Shown one piece after another: positions 1 through 7,883 of a DNA stretch of 64,000 nt. The stretch is from the NCBI GenBank assembly GCA_045541395.1, contig JAZQIZ010000001.1, positions 62,001 through 126,000 on the forward strand, written 5' to 3'. The stretch is from JAZRWQ01 sp045541395. GTDB taxonomy: Bacteria > Bacillota > Clostridia > Oscillospirales > UMGS1783. Position 1 is the first letter of the stretch. Every line of letters starts with the position of its first letter. The translations under genes were made by a program, and so were the position numbers. The notes below the pieces were generated by a model. The model made no database searches and was not told the DNA's origin. It saw only the letters and a program-made list of their open reading frames with translations.

Positions 1-249
1 ATGAGAGCAAATGCAAATGCATACATCGGCAGAAAGCATAAGAAGAGAGATTTCAGAAGACTCTGGATCACCCGTATCAGTGCTGCTGCAAAAATGTGCG
101 GCATGAACTATTCTCAGTTAATGCACGGTCTTAAGTTAGCTAACGTTGACCTTAACCGTAAGATGCTTTCTGAAATTGCTATTGCAGATATGGAAAGCTT
201 CAAGGCTTTAGCTGAAACCGCTAAGAAGGCAATTGCTGAAGCTAAGTAA
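1..249 (+). CDS. rplT: 50S ribosomal protein L20 (C-terminal part)
   Basis: This is the last 82 residues of bacterial ribosomal protein bL20, which binds 23S rRNA early in large-subunit assembly. The motif [13 protein letters not shown], followed by a conserved helical region ending in AETAKKAI, is typical of the family. The usual length is about 118 residues, so roughly 35 N-terminal residues lie upstream of the window. The ATG at base 1 corresponds to an internal methionine, not the true start. In Bacillota the gene normally closes an infC-rpmI-rplT operon; only this end is visible. A hairpin follows. Confidence 0.95.
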   Translation: MRANANAYIGRKHKKRDFRRLWITRISAAAKMCGMNYSQLMHGLKLANVDLNRKMLSEIAIADMESFKALAETAKKAIAEAK

Positions 250-262
250 TTTAGTTTAAAAT

Positions 263-293
263 AAAAGTGCTTAACTTAAGTTGACCACTTTTT
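263..293 (+). terminator. Weak hairpin after rplT
   Basis: AAAAGTG and CACTTTT can pair around a loop that itself holds the palindrome AACTTAAGTT, and a short T-run follows. It is AT-rich and weak; the stronger hairpin just downstream may do most of the work. Confidence 0.4.
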
Positions 294-304
294 GTTATAT
301 AAAA

Positions 305-338
305 GAAAGCAGACAAGAAATTTTTCCTGTCTGCTTTT
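305..338. terminator. Bidirectional terminator, rplT / GH36 gene
   Basis: A 10-bp perfect stem, AAAGCAGACA with TGTCTGCTTT, is flanked by A and T runs. It lies between two converging genes and can end both rplT and the minus-strand glycosidase. Confidence 0.75.
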
Positions 339-341
339 AAG

Positions 342-2534
342 TTATTTTTCGGTTATCCAAAGAATATCGCTGCCCATATCACCCTTAATTGTCATATCAA
401 AGCCTTCTTCCATAAGGACTTTGCCATTAACGGTTACGGGTTCAAATCTGCTGTCTTCAGAGGTAAGAATATAATCTCTATCCTCATAAAGACCTCTCAG
501 CTTAATATTTTTGGTTTCGCCTTCGTTGTTAGTTGGTTTATACACAAACAGGCAGCCCTTAATTTCATTTTCGCTGTCCTTGTCTGCATACTGAATTCCG
601 TCCCAGTTAATTCCGTCGGGGCGGGGAAGTACGTGATAAAGATCGGCCTCTCTTACAAGGGGCTTAATTTTTTCGTTATACATAGTGCAGTATCTTGCGT
701 ATACGTCTCTGTCAATATCAACGGTCCAGCTGCTCAGCATAACAGCACCCATCATAATACTTCTCATACCGAAATCAGTGTCGCCTGTGCCGGTTCTGTA
801 AATTGAGCCGTCTTTAAAAGTATCAATATTGCAGGGGCTCTGAAGCTGTGCGGCCGGAATACAGTAGGAGGAATCATAGAAAGTCATTCTAAGGCTGGTA
901 TAGTCAGCAGAGTCATCATTGTTTATAACAGATGCTCTTGTAAGAGTTGCAAAGTCCTTCATTGCACCACCGGAACAGCAGCTTTCATAACGGAAACCGG
1001 GTACTGTTTCAATTAAGTGGTCTACAAGATCGTAAAATCCTGTAGCACACCAATATGTAACGTCATAACCGTTTGCATAGTGTCGGTTTGCTCTGTCGGA
1101 ATAAATTGAAATAGGCTCAAAGTCACTTCTCCAGGTGGTTGCGCCACTGGATACAAAGAATTCCTTAAGCTCACTCTTTAAAAATTCAACACACTCTTCA
1201 TTGCCAAGGTCGGCAGATTTGCCGGTGGTTATCTGGGTAGGTCCAAACCATTCCTTTTTGCCGTGCCCTTCGTGACTTGTCAGGCCAAAGTCAATATCCT
1301 CGTAACTGTCGTGCAAAAGTACGTAAATTGCAAGAGTAAGGCCTTTTTCCTTGGCAAGGTCGGTAAAGTCTTTTATGGTTTCGCATCTGTAACTGCGTAA
1401 AACGTTCAGATATGCAGGCTCTCTTACTTCCCATGCCCCCTCTAAGGTCTTCCATGTCCAGGTAATTGTTGGATCGGTAGGATCCTTTGCTTTTTCTGAG
1501 GACCACCAACCGTAATCCCACTTAATGGATTGCAACCCAAGTTCGGCAGCGTCAAGGCCTATTTGCATATCCATCTGAGTAAGGGGCTCCATTTCATTCT
1601 CTCTCATACTTTCGGGAGACTTGTAATTAAAGAACCATCTTTTAAATACATTACCGCCTTCGTCAACGTCTCCATCGTAAACGCCAAAATATGCAGTTGG
1701 GATAACAAAAGTGTCACCTTCGGGAATTTTAGTAGCAAAGGAGCCGTGTTCAGTAATATTTATGGCAAGCTCAACCTCGTTGTTGCCCTTGCCGTATGCT
1801 TCAATTTTAGCATCGGGCCATTCAAGGGCTGCGTAAACACCGCAGTTGGAGTTACTGTCAAGATACATCATAGGAATGTAGCCGTTGGTGTTCCATCCGT
1901 TTCCGGGGTTAGTATTTATTCTTACGTTGGTTTTCTCTTTAAGAACAGTTTTGTATATACCGGTGCCTTCGTAGTGTGTTCCGTTATATAATGTTGCGCC
2001 TTCAGCACATCCGCTTTCCTTTTTGAATGTCCAGGCGGTTGTTTCTTCCGGCATAGAAAGGTACGTGTTAAATAAATTAAGGCTTGTATAGCTTATGTCT
2101 TTACCGCTCAAATTCAAAAGTTTACCGGAAATCTGAAAAGGCCCGTCACTTTCAGGTGTGTATTCGCATAAAAGATTATATTCAAAGCCCGCATCATCGT
2201 TAAAGATTAAAGTAAGCAGATTATCCTCTTCTATTGCTTCTTTATATACCCAGTTAAATGACTGCGAAGCTTCTTCTATCTTGTAGCTGTACGGTAAAAA
2301 CATCTGAGATGCCTCGGCAAACATATTCTTTTCGCCGGTAATCGTGCCAAGGTAGGTGAGGTAAGGAATATTATCCTTTAATGAAATTTCAAGAATGCTT
2401 CCACCGTTTACAAGGGCCCACTTCTCATCAGCGCGGAATTTTACTTTCTCGCTTTTTTTAATGGGACTCTCTGCGCAGGACACTAATGAAAATAATGTAA
2501 TTAAAACGAGTAAAATACAAACAAACCTTTTCAT
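342..2534 (-). CDS. GH36-type alpha-galactosidase-like lipoprotein
   Basis: Predicted surface glycoside hydrolase of clan GH-D (family GH36, alpha-galactosidase-like). The N-terminus is a lipoprotein signal: hydrophobic core, then LVSC with Cys20 as the lipidation site. A beta-rich N-terminal domain leads into a (beta/alpha)8 barrel. The segment WRSDFEP, near residue 470, is the likely place of the nucleophile Asp, and CSGGAM followed by NDDSAD, near 540, matches the acid/base region. The length (730 residues) fits GH36. An AGGAG site precedes the ATG. It lies 12 bp downstream of a small zinc-ribbon membrane gene, with an AraC regulator beyond, which suggests carbohydrate-responsive expression. 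Exact substrate is not determined; no transporter is adjacent. Confidence 0.8.
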   Translation of the reverse strand: MKRFVCILLVLITLFSLVSCAESPIKKSEKVKFRADEKWALVNGGSILEISLKDNIPYLTYLGTITGEKNMFAEASQMFLPYSYKIEEASQSFNWVYKEAIEEDNLLTLIFNDDAGFEYNLLCEYTPESDGPFQISGKLLNLSGKDISYTSLNLFNTYLSMPEETTAWTFKKESGCAEGATLYNGTHYEGTGIYKTVLKEKTNVRINTNPGNGWNTNGYIPMMYLDSNSNCGVYAALEWPDAKIEAYGKGNNEVELAINITEHGSFATKIPEGDTFVIPTAYFGVYDGDVDEGGNVFKRWFFNYKSPESMRENEMEPLTQMDMQIGLDAAELGLQSIKWDYGWWSSEKAKDPTDPTITWTWKTLEGAWEVREPAYLNVLRSYRCETIKDFTDLAKEKGLTLAIYVLLHDSYEDIDFGLTSHEGHGKKEWFGPTQITTGKSADLGNEECVEFLKSELKEFFVSSGATTWRSDFEPISIYSDRANRHYANGYDVTYWCATGFYDLVDHLIETVPGFRYESCCSGGAMKDFATLTRASVINNDDSADYTSLRMTFYDSSYCIPAAQLQSPCNIDTFKDGSIYRTGTGDTDFGMRSIMMGAVMLSSWTVDIDRDVYARYCTMYNEKIKPLVREADLYHVLPRPDGINWDGIQYADKDSENEIKGCLFVYKPTNNEGETKNIKLRGLYEDRDYILTSEDSRFEPVTVNGKVLMEEGFDMTIKGDMGSDILWITEK

Positions 2535-2546
2535 TTTATTCTCCTT

Positions 2547-2957
2547 CTATGTTTTTGTAATGAATTTACTGTTGCAGTTGGGGCAGGTAAACTGTATTTT
2601 TCCTTTCCCCCTGGGAAGTCTGATATAGGTTTTGCAACCTTTGCACTTAACATATTTAACCGTCTTTCGGTTTAACCACATATTCTTATAAAGTCTGATC
2701 CGCTTTAAAAGCCTATCTTTGATCTTTGCGTAAATACATAGCTCCTTGTAACGGGCGTTTGTGTTTTTGGAAAAACATCTGAAAAGATTCCAGGTAAGAA
2801 GCGCTATTACAAAAGGGTACAAATACCATAAAAAATAAGCCCCGATCATCAGTACAAATGCAAGGATCAAAATGAATCTTGAAAGGGCGTCAGACCCGTA
2901 TCGACCATACATAAATTTTTGAAATTTACGAAGTAAAAGGTTAAAGAAATTTTTCAT
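2547..2957 (-). CDS. Small membrane protein with C-terminal zinc ribbon
   Basis: Function not recognised. The 136-residue protein has a basic N-terminus, one or two hydrophobic segments at about residues 28-58, a basic middle part, and a C-terminal CxxC-x(n)-CxxC zinc ribbon (CKGC then CPNC). Similar small zinc-ribbon membrane proteins are common in Clostridia. It sits between an AraC regulator and a GH36 lipoprotein on the same strand, 12 bp before the latter, so the two are probably cotranscribed. The start is supported by AGGTAA upstream. Confidence 0.65.
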   Translation of the reverse strand: MKNFFNLLLRKFQKFMYGRYGSDALSRFILILAFVLMIGAYFLWYLYPFVIALLTWNLFRCFSKNTNARYKELCIYAKIKDRLLKRIRLYKNMWLNRKTVKYVKCKGCKTYIRLPRGKGKIQFTCPNCNSKFITKT

Positions 2958-2973
2958 ATAATTACCTGCAAAA

Positions 2974-2995
2974 AAAGGCAGTGAAATCTGCCTTT
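2974..2995 (-). terminator. Terminator after AraC gene
   Basis: Read on the minus strand, AAAGGCAG and CTGCCTTT form an 8-bp stem with a 6-nt loop followed by eight T residues. The stem overlaps the AraC stop codon. The next minus-strand gene starts only 17 bp later, so it depends on read-through or an unseen promoter. Confidence 0.8.
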
Positions 2996-3812
2996 ATTTT
3001 TTCTTGATTGTTTGAATGTACTGTTTAGGGGATTTACCTACTTCTTTAGAAAAAACTCTGGAGAAATACAGGGGGTCGTTATAGCCGATAAACGTTGCTA
3101 TATTGCTTACTGTAGTAAGACCTTCATCCATAAGCTCGCAGGCTTTCTGGATTCTGACGAAAGTAAGATATTCTGAGAAGGATCTTCCGAATTTCTCTTT
3201 AAAGCAACGGGAAACGTAATGGAAATTGTAATCAAATCTCTTGCTTACGCTTTGTAATGACAGATTAGTGTCATTGTAATGAGTATCTACGTAATTTCTT
3301 ATTGCATCCATGCTTGTTGCAACGTATTTTTGCGATTCATTTTTAGGCTGGCCCAGATTTGCCATAGTAAGGAGGATAAGAGATTCAGCCAGTAATTCGG
3401 CATTGTTGCCGTCCTGCATCTGATGGCACTGATTCCAAATACCAATAAGCTCATCCTTCCCGGATATAACAGGGAAGTCCGGATCAATACCCGCCTTACC
3501 TAAAAGCTTAGTCCCTCTTCCTCCAAAGAAGGTTATGTAAATATACTGGAAATCTTCCATATTTGAAAGATAAAAAGATTTTGTTGGGAATGTAAAAAAG
3601 ACGTCACCTTTCTTAATATGAAAACTGTTCTGAATCATATTAAGAGTTGCGCTGCCTGAAGTAACAACATAAAGACCAAAAGCCGAAAGTATTTTATATT
3701 CTGTACTTTCGGTAGGGCTGACTTCATTTATGAAGTTAATAATATTTAGTTTGTCGCCGGATTCGGACATCAAAGGCAATCCGCCTGTGAGTCCTAATCT
3801 GAATTCAGCCAT
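2994..3812 (-). CDS. AraC-family transcriptional regulator
   Basis: DNA-binding regulator with a cupin-like sensing domain (about residues 1-140) and a C-terminal AraC double helix-turn-helix (about 170-270), containing the family signature IATFIGYNDPLYFSRVFSK. AraC proteins of this size usually control carbohydrate genes. I chose ATG at 3812 because AGAAAGGAT lies at proper distance; an upstream in-frame ATG at 3854 would overlap the promoter -10. Expected target: the GH36 and zinc-ribbon genes just downstream, by proximity only. Confidence 0.88.
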   Translation of the reverse strand: MAEFRLGLTGGLPLMSESGDKLNIINFINEVSPTESTEYKILSAFGLYVVTSGSATLNMIQNSFHIKKGDVFFTFPTKSFYLSNMEDFQYIYITFFGGRGTKLLGKAGIDPDFPVISGKDELIGIWNQCHQMQDGNNAELLAESLILLTMANLGQPKNESQKYVATSMDAIRNYVDTHYNDTNLSLQSVSKRFDYNFHYVSRCFKEKFGRSFSEYLTFVRIQKACELMDEGLTTVSNIATFIGYNDPLYFSRVFSKEVGKSPKQYIQTIKKK

Positions 3813-3837
3813 TGGGCAACATCCTTTCTTGTAATTT

Positions 3838-3867
3838 ATTATATAACAAACCAATACGGTTTTTCAA
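3838..3867 (-). promoter_or_regulatory. Promoter of AraC gene
   Basis: On the minus strand, TTGAAA, an 18-bp spacer and TATAAT precede the chosen ATG at 3812. Divergent from the promoter at 3896-3924. Confidence 0.6.
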
Positions 3868-3895
3868 CAGAAAAAGTAATTTATTTTATAAAATA

Positions 3896-3924
3896 TTGCA
3901 AAAATTTTTACATTGTCTTATAAT
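3896..3924 (+). promoter_or_regulatory. Promoter of pseudouridine synthase gene
   Basis: TTGCAA, a 17-bp spacer and TATAAT. Transcription should begin near 3931, which supports translation from 3958 rather than from the ATG at 3913 inside the promoter. Confidence 0.65.
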
Positions 3925-3957
3925 ATTGCTTGTAATCGCCAAAAAGTGAGGATTGAA

Positions 3958-4842
3958 ATGCAGAAAATATCTCTTACAATACCCTCTGACCTTTCGGGGA
4001 AAGACGTTAAAACCGTACTTATTAAAAATATGGGAGTATCTTCAAGTCTTGTTTCAAAAGTAAAACTCAGAGATAATGGCATTCTTTTAAACGGGAAAAG
4101 AGTTTTTACAAACGCGATTGTTTGCAAAGGAGATTTTCTTGAGTTTGATATTTCAGATTCCGAGCCGGAATTTACAATTAAACAAATTGAATATCCCTTA
4201 GATATTGTTTTTGAGGATGATAACCTTATTGTAATAAATAAACCTGCGCCAATGGCTGTTTATGCTTCCGATAAGGTAGAAGGGCCCTGTACCCTTGCAA
4301 ATGCACTTGCAGCTTATTATAAAACGGGAGAATTTATTCTTCACGTTGTAAACAGGCTTGACAGAGGTACAACAGGCCTTATGATAGTTGCAAAAAACTC
4401 CTTCGCTCATGAGAAACTTATAAAAGATCTTCATACCGAGAAATTCGTCAGGGAATACCTTGCCGTGGCAGTAGGGACACCCAACCCCACCGAAGGGAAA
4501 ATAGAACTGCCTATAAGCCGTGAGCCTGATTCACTAATTAAAAGAAGAATTGATGAAGAAGGTGCATATGCTTTAACTGAATATAAAACAGTAAGCCAAA
4601 ACAAAAAATTCTCTCTTATTCGCCTTCGTCTTAAAACCGGACGTACCCATCAGATACGTCTCCACCTCTCAGCTATAGGGTGTCCTCTTGCAGGTGATTT
4701 CCTGTATGGCGCTGAAGATAAAGATCTTATTAGCCGACCGGCGTTACATTCTCACGAAATATGGTTTACTCATCCCGTAACCAAAGAAGAACTTCATTTC
4801 ACTGCCCCATTACCTAAAGATATGAAATCTCTCATAAAATAA
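3958..4842 (+). CDS. RluA/RluD-family RNA pseudouridine synthase
   Basis: Isomerises uridine to pseudouridine in rRNA or tRNA. An N-terminal S4-like RNA-binding segment (about residues 1-75) is followed by the RluA catalytic domain. The catalytic motif reads NRLDRGTTG near residue 132 (family HRLDxxTSG), with the essential Asp present; later GRTHQIRLHL is the conserved binding motif. At 294 residues it has the usual length. GTGAGGA just upstream of 3958 sets the start. It is monocistronic, between its own promoter and a strong terminator. The exact RNA position modified cannot be told from sequence. Confidence 0.92.
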   Translation: MQKISLTIPSDLSGKDVKTVLIKNMGVSSSLVSKVKLRDNGILLNGKRVFTNAIVCKGDFLEFDISDSEPEFTIKQIEYPLDIVFEDDNLIVINKPAPMAVYASDKVEGPCTLANALAAYYKTGEFILHVVNRLDRGTTGLMIVAKNSFAHEKLIKDLHTEKFVREYLAVAVGTPNPTEGKIELPISREPDSLIKRRIDEEGAYALTEYKTVSQNKKFSLIRLRLKTGRTHQIRLHLSAIGCPLAGDFLYGAEDKDLISRPALHSHEIWFTHPVTKEELHFTAPLPKDMKSLIK

Positions 4843-4866
4843 AGGAACGACATTAGTCGTTCCTTT
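4841..4866. terminator. Bidirectional terminator
   Basis: Perfect 11-bp stem AAAGGAACGAC / GTCGTTCCTTT with an ATTA loop and T-rich flanks on both sides. It ends the pseudouridine synthase gene and, in the other direction, the COG0523 operon. Confidence 0.88.
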
Positions 4867-4990
4867 ATTTGTATATAGCGCTCTTAAAATTGATATTAGT
4901 TGCAAAAACTTGTTCAATAGAATCCAGAACTTCTTTAATTGTAACAGTGTTGGGTTTGTTATTATGAAATAGTTTAATGATATTATCCAT
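4865..4990 (-). CDS. Candidate 41-residue coupled small protein
   Basis: A short ORF that starts MDNIIKLFHNNKPN and ends NFKSAIYK. Its ATG overlaps the stop codon of the upstream CobW-DUF1980 gene by one base (TGATG), the usual arrangement for translational coupling, and its stop falls at the edge of the operon terminator, so it fills the operon's end exactly. No membrane segment, Cys or His cluster is visible; a short amphipathic helix around TIKEVLDSIEQVF is likely. I do not recognise the family. Chance ORFs of 41 codons are common, so the call rests on the junction. Confidence 0.45.
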   Translation of the reverse strand: MDNIIKLFHNNKPNTVTIKEVLDSIEQVFATNINFKSAIYK

Positions 4991-5931
4991 CAGTCAAATG
5001 ATGCAACCTCAGGTTCGGGCCTGTCTGCAGGTTCTATACTAATAGCTGTTAAAACAGGGCCTTTTGTTGCATAAACGGGGGTGTATTTCATTTCAACGGA
5101 TGCGGTTATTTCCACCCAATCTCTTGTGTTTAACTGATTTGCGTTTTCGCACATCAAAAGCAGGCCTGCATATGTAATATCGTCAACACAGCATGTCATA
5201 ACGTGTCTTCCCACTACCACAGAATCAGGCGGTAATTTGGGGTTCTTGGCAACAATGCCTGTAAAACGAACCTTTTTCCCGTCGTAGGTATCGGGGCTTT
5301 CTGCAAGATCCCTGTAAAAATATGCGTAATCCCTGTCTGCAATTTCAATTATATCTGCATTAACATCAAAGGGTAGAGGGTCTTCTATAGTATCGTAGTC
5401 AACAGTGCCGTCAATATGCTCGTAAGCTATATCACAGCCGCGGTTTGCGCCTCTTACTATTTTGTGTATGGGCATCATATCAAATTCAAATGGGGTGCGG
5501 TTAATAACAAGAAGTTCACAGCTTTTAAGCTTGTCATACATCAGGCTACGCATATTTGCGTTATAGTTTATAAAGGTAGTAAAATCTGCAAACATAAATT
5601 CCTGATATATTATCCAGTTTTTCGGCATTGCACTATAAAGAATTTCTGAAAGCCACATTCCGTTGTATTCAATAATAGTGCGCTTTACGTTATGCTTCTT
5701 TTCAAAGTATGAAAGGGTTTTGGCTGTAAGCTTTTCAGGTTCATCAATAACTTCTACGAAAACGTTGGAGGCCGAAAATGTGCTTGGTTCATATTCCTCA
5801 ATTCCTTCTTCGCAAAGAATAAGCAGGGTCCTCTGACCGTCATTAAAACGTTCGTCTTCTAAGGTCTCCTGAATAAACTTTGTTTTGCCTGCCTCTAAAA
5901 AGCCTGTAAATAAATAAACCGGTATTTCCAT
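4990..5931 (-). CDS. CobW-like GTPase fused to DUF1980-like domain
   Basis: N-terminal P-loop GTPase of the COG0523/CobW group, with Walker A GFLEAGKT at residues 10-17, but without the CxCC metal site found in typical members. The C-terminal third (about 215-300) resembles the DUF1980/TIGR03943 OB-like domain of the YcgQ type: GKKVRFTGIV, then VVGRHVMTCCVDD with a paired cysteine. YcgQ-type proteins occur with YcgR permeases in metal-responsive contexts. Starts two bases after the stop of a second, His-rich COG0523 gene, whose end carries its ribosome binding site. Likely role: metal (zinc) handling; this is inference from family and neighbour. Confidence 0.75.
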   Translation of the reverse strand: MEIPVYLFTGFLEAGKTKFIQETLEDERFNDGQRTLLILCEEGIEEYEPSTFSASNVFVEVIDEPEKLTAKTLSYFEKKHNVKRTIIEYNGMWLSEILYSAMPKNWIIYQEFMFADFTTFINYNANMRSLMYDKLKSCELLVINRTPFEFDMMPIHKIVRGANRGCDIAYEHIDGTVDYDTIEDPLPFDVNADIIEIADRDYAYFYRDLAESPDTYDGKKVRFTGIVAKNPKLPPDSVVVGRHVMTCCVDDITYAGLLLMCENANQLNTRDWVEITASVEMKYTPVYATKGPVLTAISIEPADRPEPEVASFD

Positions 5932-5933
5932 TG

Positions 5934-6974
5934 TTAAACTCCGAATAATTCCTTTATTGTTTCTTCTTTAATGTTGGCGCCGATAACGCAAATTCTGCCT
6001 GTAATATCTGCGCCGCCGTTTCTTACTTCCCATTCCCCGGGAACGTAGTCAAAATGAAGCCAACCGTCATTTCCTTCAATAATGCCCTTTGCTCTTAATA
6101 CAGAGCCGTATTCATCTTTATCAAGCTGTGACAGAATTGCTTCAAGACCATCTTTAGTAAATTTCTTGGCAGTTTCAAATCCTACGCTTTGGAATATCTC
6201 ATCAGCGTGGTGATGATGGTGATGCTCGTGGCCGCATTCGCATTCCTCATCATGGTGATGATGGTGCTCGTGGCCGCATTCACACTCCTCATCGTGGTGA
6301 TGGTGATGATGTCCTCCGCAGCAAGGGCAAATTTCTTCCTCTTCGTGCTCCTTCTGTAGCTTTTCAAGCTGGAAGGATAAGGTGTTCTGTCTTTCCATAG
6401 CCGCCTTTATAATCGTACCGTCAAGGGAATCCCAATCTGTTGTAACAATTACTGCCTGAGGGTTATGCGCCTTGATCAGATCAACAGCTTCTTTTATCTT
6501 TTCGGGCTTTGCATCTGAGGTGCGGCTTAAAATAATTGCATTGGCGTGTTCTATTTGGTTATTAAAGAATTCGCCGAAATTCTTCATGTATATTTTGCAT
6601 TTTTTAACGTCAACAATAGTAGTAAAGCTGTTAAGCTCAATATTATCGTCAACACCCTTTACTGCCGCAATAACGTCACTAAGCTTTCCAACGCCCGAAG
6701 GCTCTATAAGTATTCTGTCGGGGTTAAACTGTGTAAGCACCTGCTTCAATGCCTTTGAAAAATCACCAACAAGGCTACAGCAAATACAGCCCTGGCTCAT
6801 TTCGGTTATCTCAATTCCGGCATCCTTCAAAAAGCCGCCGTCAATACCTATTTCTCCGAATTCATTTTCAATAAGCACAAGCTTTTCGCCTTTGTATGCT
6901 TCTTTAATAAGCTTTTTAATAAGGGTGGTTTTGCCTGCTCCTAAAAAACCTGAGAATATATCAATTTTAGTCAT
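5934..6974 (-). CDS. COG0523 metal-chaperone GTPase, His-rich
   Basis: Member of the CobW/P47K/ZNG family of GTPases that deliver metal ions to client enzymes. Visible: Walker A GFLGAGKTT (residues 8-16), the IENEFGEIGIDG switch, GCICCSL with the metal-binding CxCC site near 65, and NKxD-like motifs further on. A low-complexity insert at about 218-256 carries two 14-residue units of His runs plus DEECECGHE and then another His run, an evident metal-binding reservoir. The C-terminal CobW_C domain follows. First gene of a two- or three-gene operon with its own promoter. The metal is probably Zn, but the sequence cannot prove it. Confidence 0.88.
   Translation of the reverse strand: MTKIDIFSGFLGAGKTTLIKKLIKEAYKGEKLVLIENEFGEIGIDGGFLKDAGIEITEMSQGCICCSLVGDFSKALKQVLTQFNPDRILIEPSGVGKLSDVIAAVKGVDDNIELNSFTTIVDVKKCKIYMKNFGEFFNNQIEHANAIILSRTSDAKPEKIKEAVDLIKAHNPQAVIVTTDWDSLDGTIIKAAMERQNTLSFQLEKLQKEHEEEEICPCCGGHHHHHHDEECECGHEHHHHHDEECECGHEHHHHHHADEIFQSVGFETAKKFTKDGLEAILSQLDKDEYGSVLRAKGIIEGNDGWLHFDYVPGEWEVRNGGADITGRICVIGANIKEETIKELFGV
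6205..6312 (-). repeat. 42-bp in-frame repeat coding His-rich metal site
   Basis: Two 42-bp units (14 codons) encode a His run plus DEECECGHE, followed by a third His run. Copy number of such units can change by slippage. It lies inside the COG0523 gene. Confidence 0.8.
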
Positions 6975-7004
6975 AAATACACTTCCTTTATTTTTTCTTA
7001 TACT

Positions 7005-7033
7005 ATTTTAATACTTAATTAGTTTTTTTTCAA
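7005..7033 (-). promoter_or_regulatory. Promoter of COG0523 operon
   Basis: Minus strand: TTGAAA, 17 bp, TAAAAT; an AAGGAAG ribosome site follows before the ATG at 6974. No clear Zur-type palindrome was found. Confidence 0.6.
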
Positions 7034-7060
7034 GTGTAAGGGGAAAATGTTTAAATTCTA

Positions 7061-7089
7061 TTGATTTTTTTGTTTTGCGGTAATATAAT
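7061..7089 (+). promoter_or_regulatory. Promoter of phosphodiesterase-transporter operon
   Basis: TTGATT, 17 bp, TATAAT, followed by AAAGGAGG and the ATG at 7119. Back-to-back with the COG0523 promoter. Confidence 0.65.
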
Positions 7090-7118
7090 TCAACTGAAAA
7101 AATACAAAGGAGGCTATT

Positions 7119-7883
7119 ATGAATAAAAAGGTTTTACTTGTTTTGTGTGACGGTATGCGCCCCGATGCTTTGGAACAGCTCAAACATCCATTTTATCTTA
7201 AAATGAAGGAAGAGGGAAGCTTTTCCCTGGATGCTCAAACTGTATTTCCGTCGGTTACCCTCCCATGCCATATGTCGTTATTCCATAGCGTTACCCCACA
7301 AAGACACGGCACAACCACAAATACATATATGCCGCAGGTTCGCCCTATTGACGGCCTATGCGAACAACTTAAAAAGTATGATAAAACCAGCGCTATGTTT
7401 TATAACTGGGAGGAGCTTAAGGACCTTACCCGCCCGGATTCTATGATACATACCTATTATGCCTCCGGCCATTTTTTAGGTTATGATAAGGCACAGCCTC
7501 TTTGCGTAAACAACTGCATTAGCTTCCTTAAAGAATTCACACCCGATTTTGCATTTTTGTATTTAGGTGAACCCGATGAAAAAGGCCATAATTTCGGCTG
7601 GATGGGCAAGGAGTATATGGATTCGCTTAATGCCTGTTGGGATCACATTAAAAAGGTTGCTGACGACTTAGGTGAGGATTATACAATAATCGTTACTGCA
7701 GACCACGGCGGACATGATCGCACACACGGATACGATATTCCTGAGGATATGGTAATACCTGTGCTTGTAAGTATCCCCGGGCTTAATATGAAAGACCTTA
7801 ATATAATGGATATTGCCCCTTCCGTATGCAATCTTTTAAATATTCCCGCAAATAAGGAATGGGAAGGCAAGGCCTTTGTATGA
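7119..7883 (+). CDS. Alkaline-phosphatase-superfamily phosphodiesterase
   Basis: Predicted type I phosphodiesterase/nucleotide pyrophosphatase-like enzyme. The metal and nucleophile sites are visible: CDGMRPD (Asp11), FPSVTLPCH with the likely nucleophile Thr47, EPDEKGH, and TADHGGHDRTHG near residue 195. No signal peptide is seen, so it acts in the cytoplasm. At 254 residues it is a compact member. A perfect AAAGGAGG site precedes the ATG. Its stop overlaps the start of an organophosphate-type MFS carrier by four bases (ATGA), so the two are coupled; probably the carrier brings in a phosphoester that this enzyme cleaves. The substrate is not known. Confidence 0.82.
   Translation: MNKKVLLVLCDGMRPDALEQLKHPFYLKMKEEGSFSLDAQTVFPSVTLPCHMSLFHSVTPQRHGTTTNTYMPQVRPIDGLCEQLKKYDKTSAMFYNWEELKDLTRPDSMIHTYYASGHFLGYDKAQPLCVNNCISFLKEFTPDFAFLYLGEPDEKGHNFGWMGKEYMDSLNACWDHIKKVADDLGEDYTIIVTADHGGHDRTHGYDIPEDMVIPVLVSIPGLNMKDLNIMDIAPSVCNLLNIPANKEWEGKAFV

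Noticed and set aside
1..3. ATG at the first base as start of a short L20
   Set aside because: It aligns with an internal methionine of L20; the family N-terminus is missing, so the gene is truncated by the window.
6182..6367. Open frame opposite the His-rich insert
   Set aside because: It is a shadow of the repetitive CAT/CAC codons and GAA/GAG codons of the COG0523 gene, without its own ribosome site.
7005..7089. Zur box at the COG0523 promoter
   Set aside because: The AT-rich sequence has no convincing inverted repeat of the Zur or Per type.
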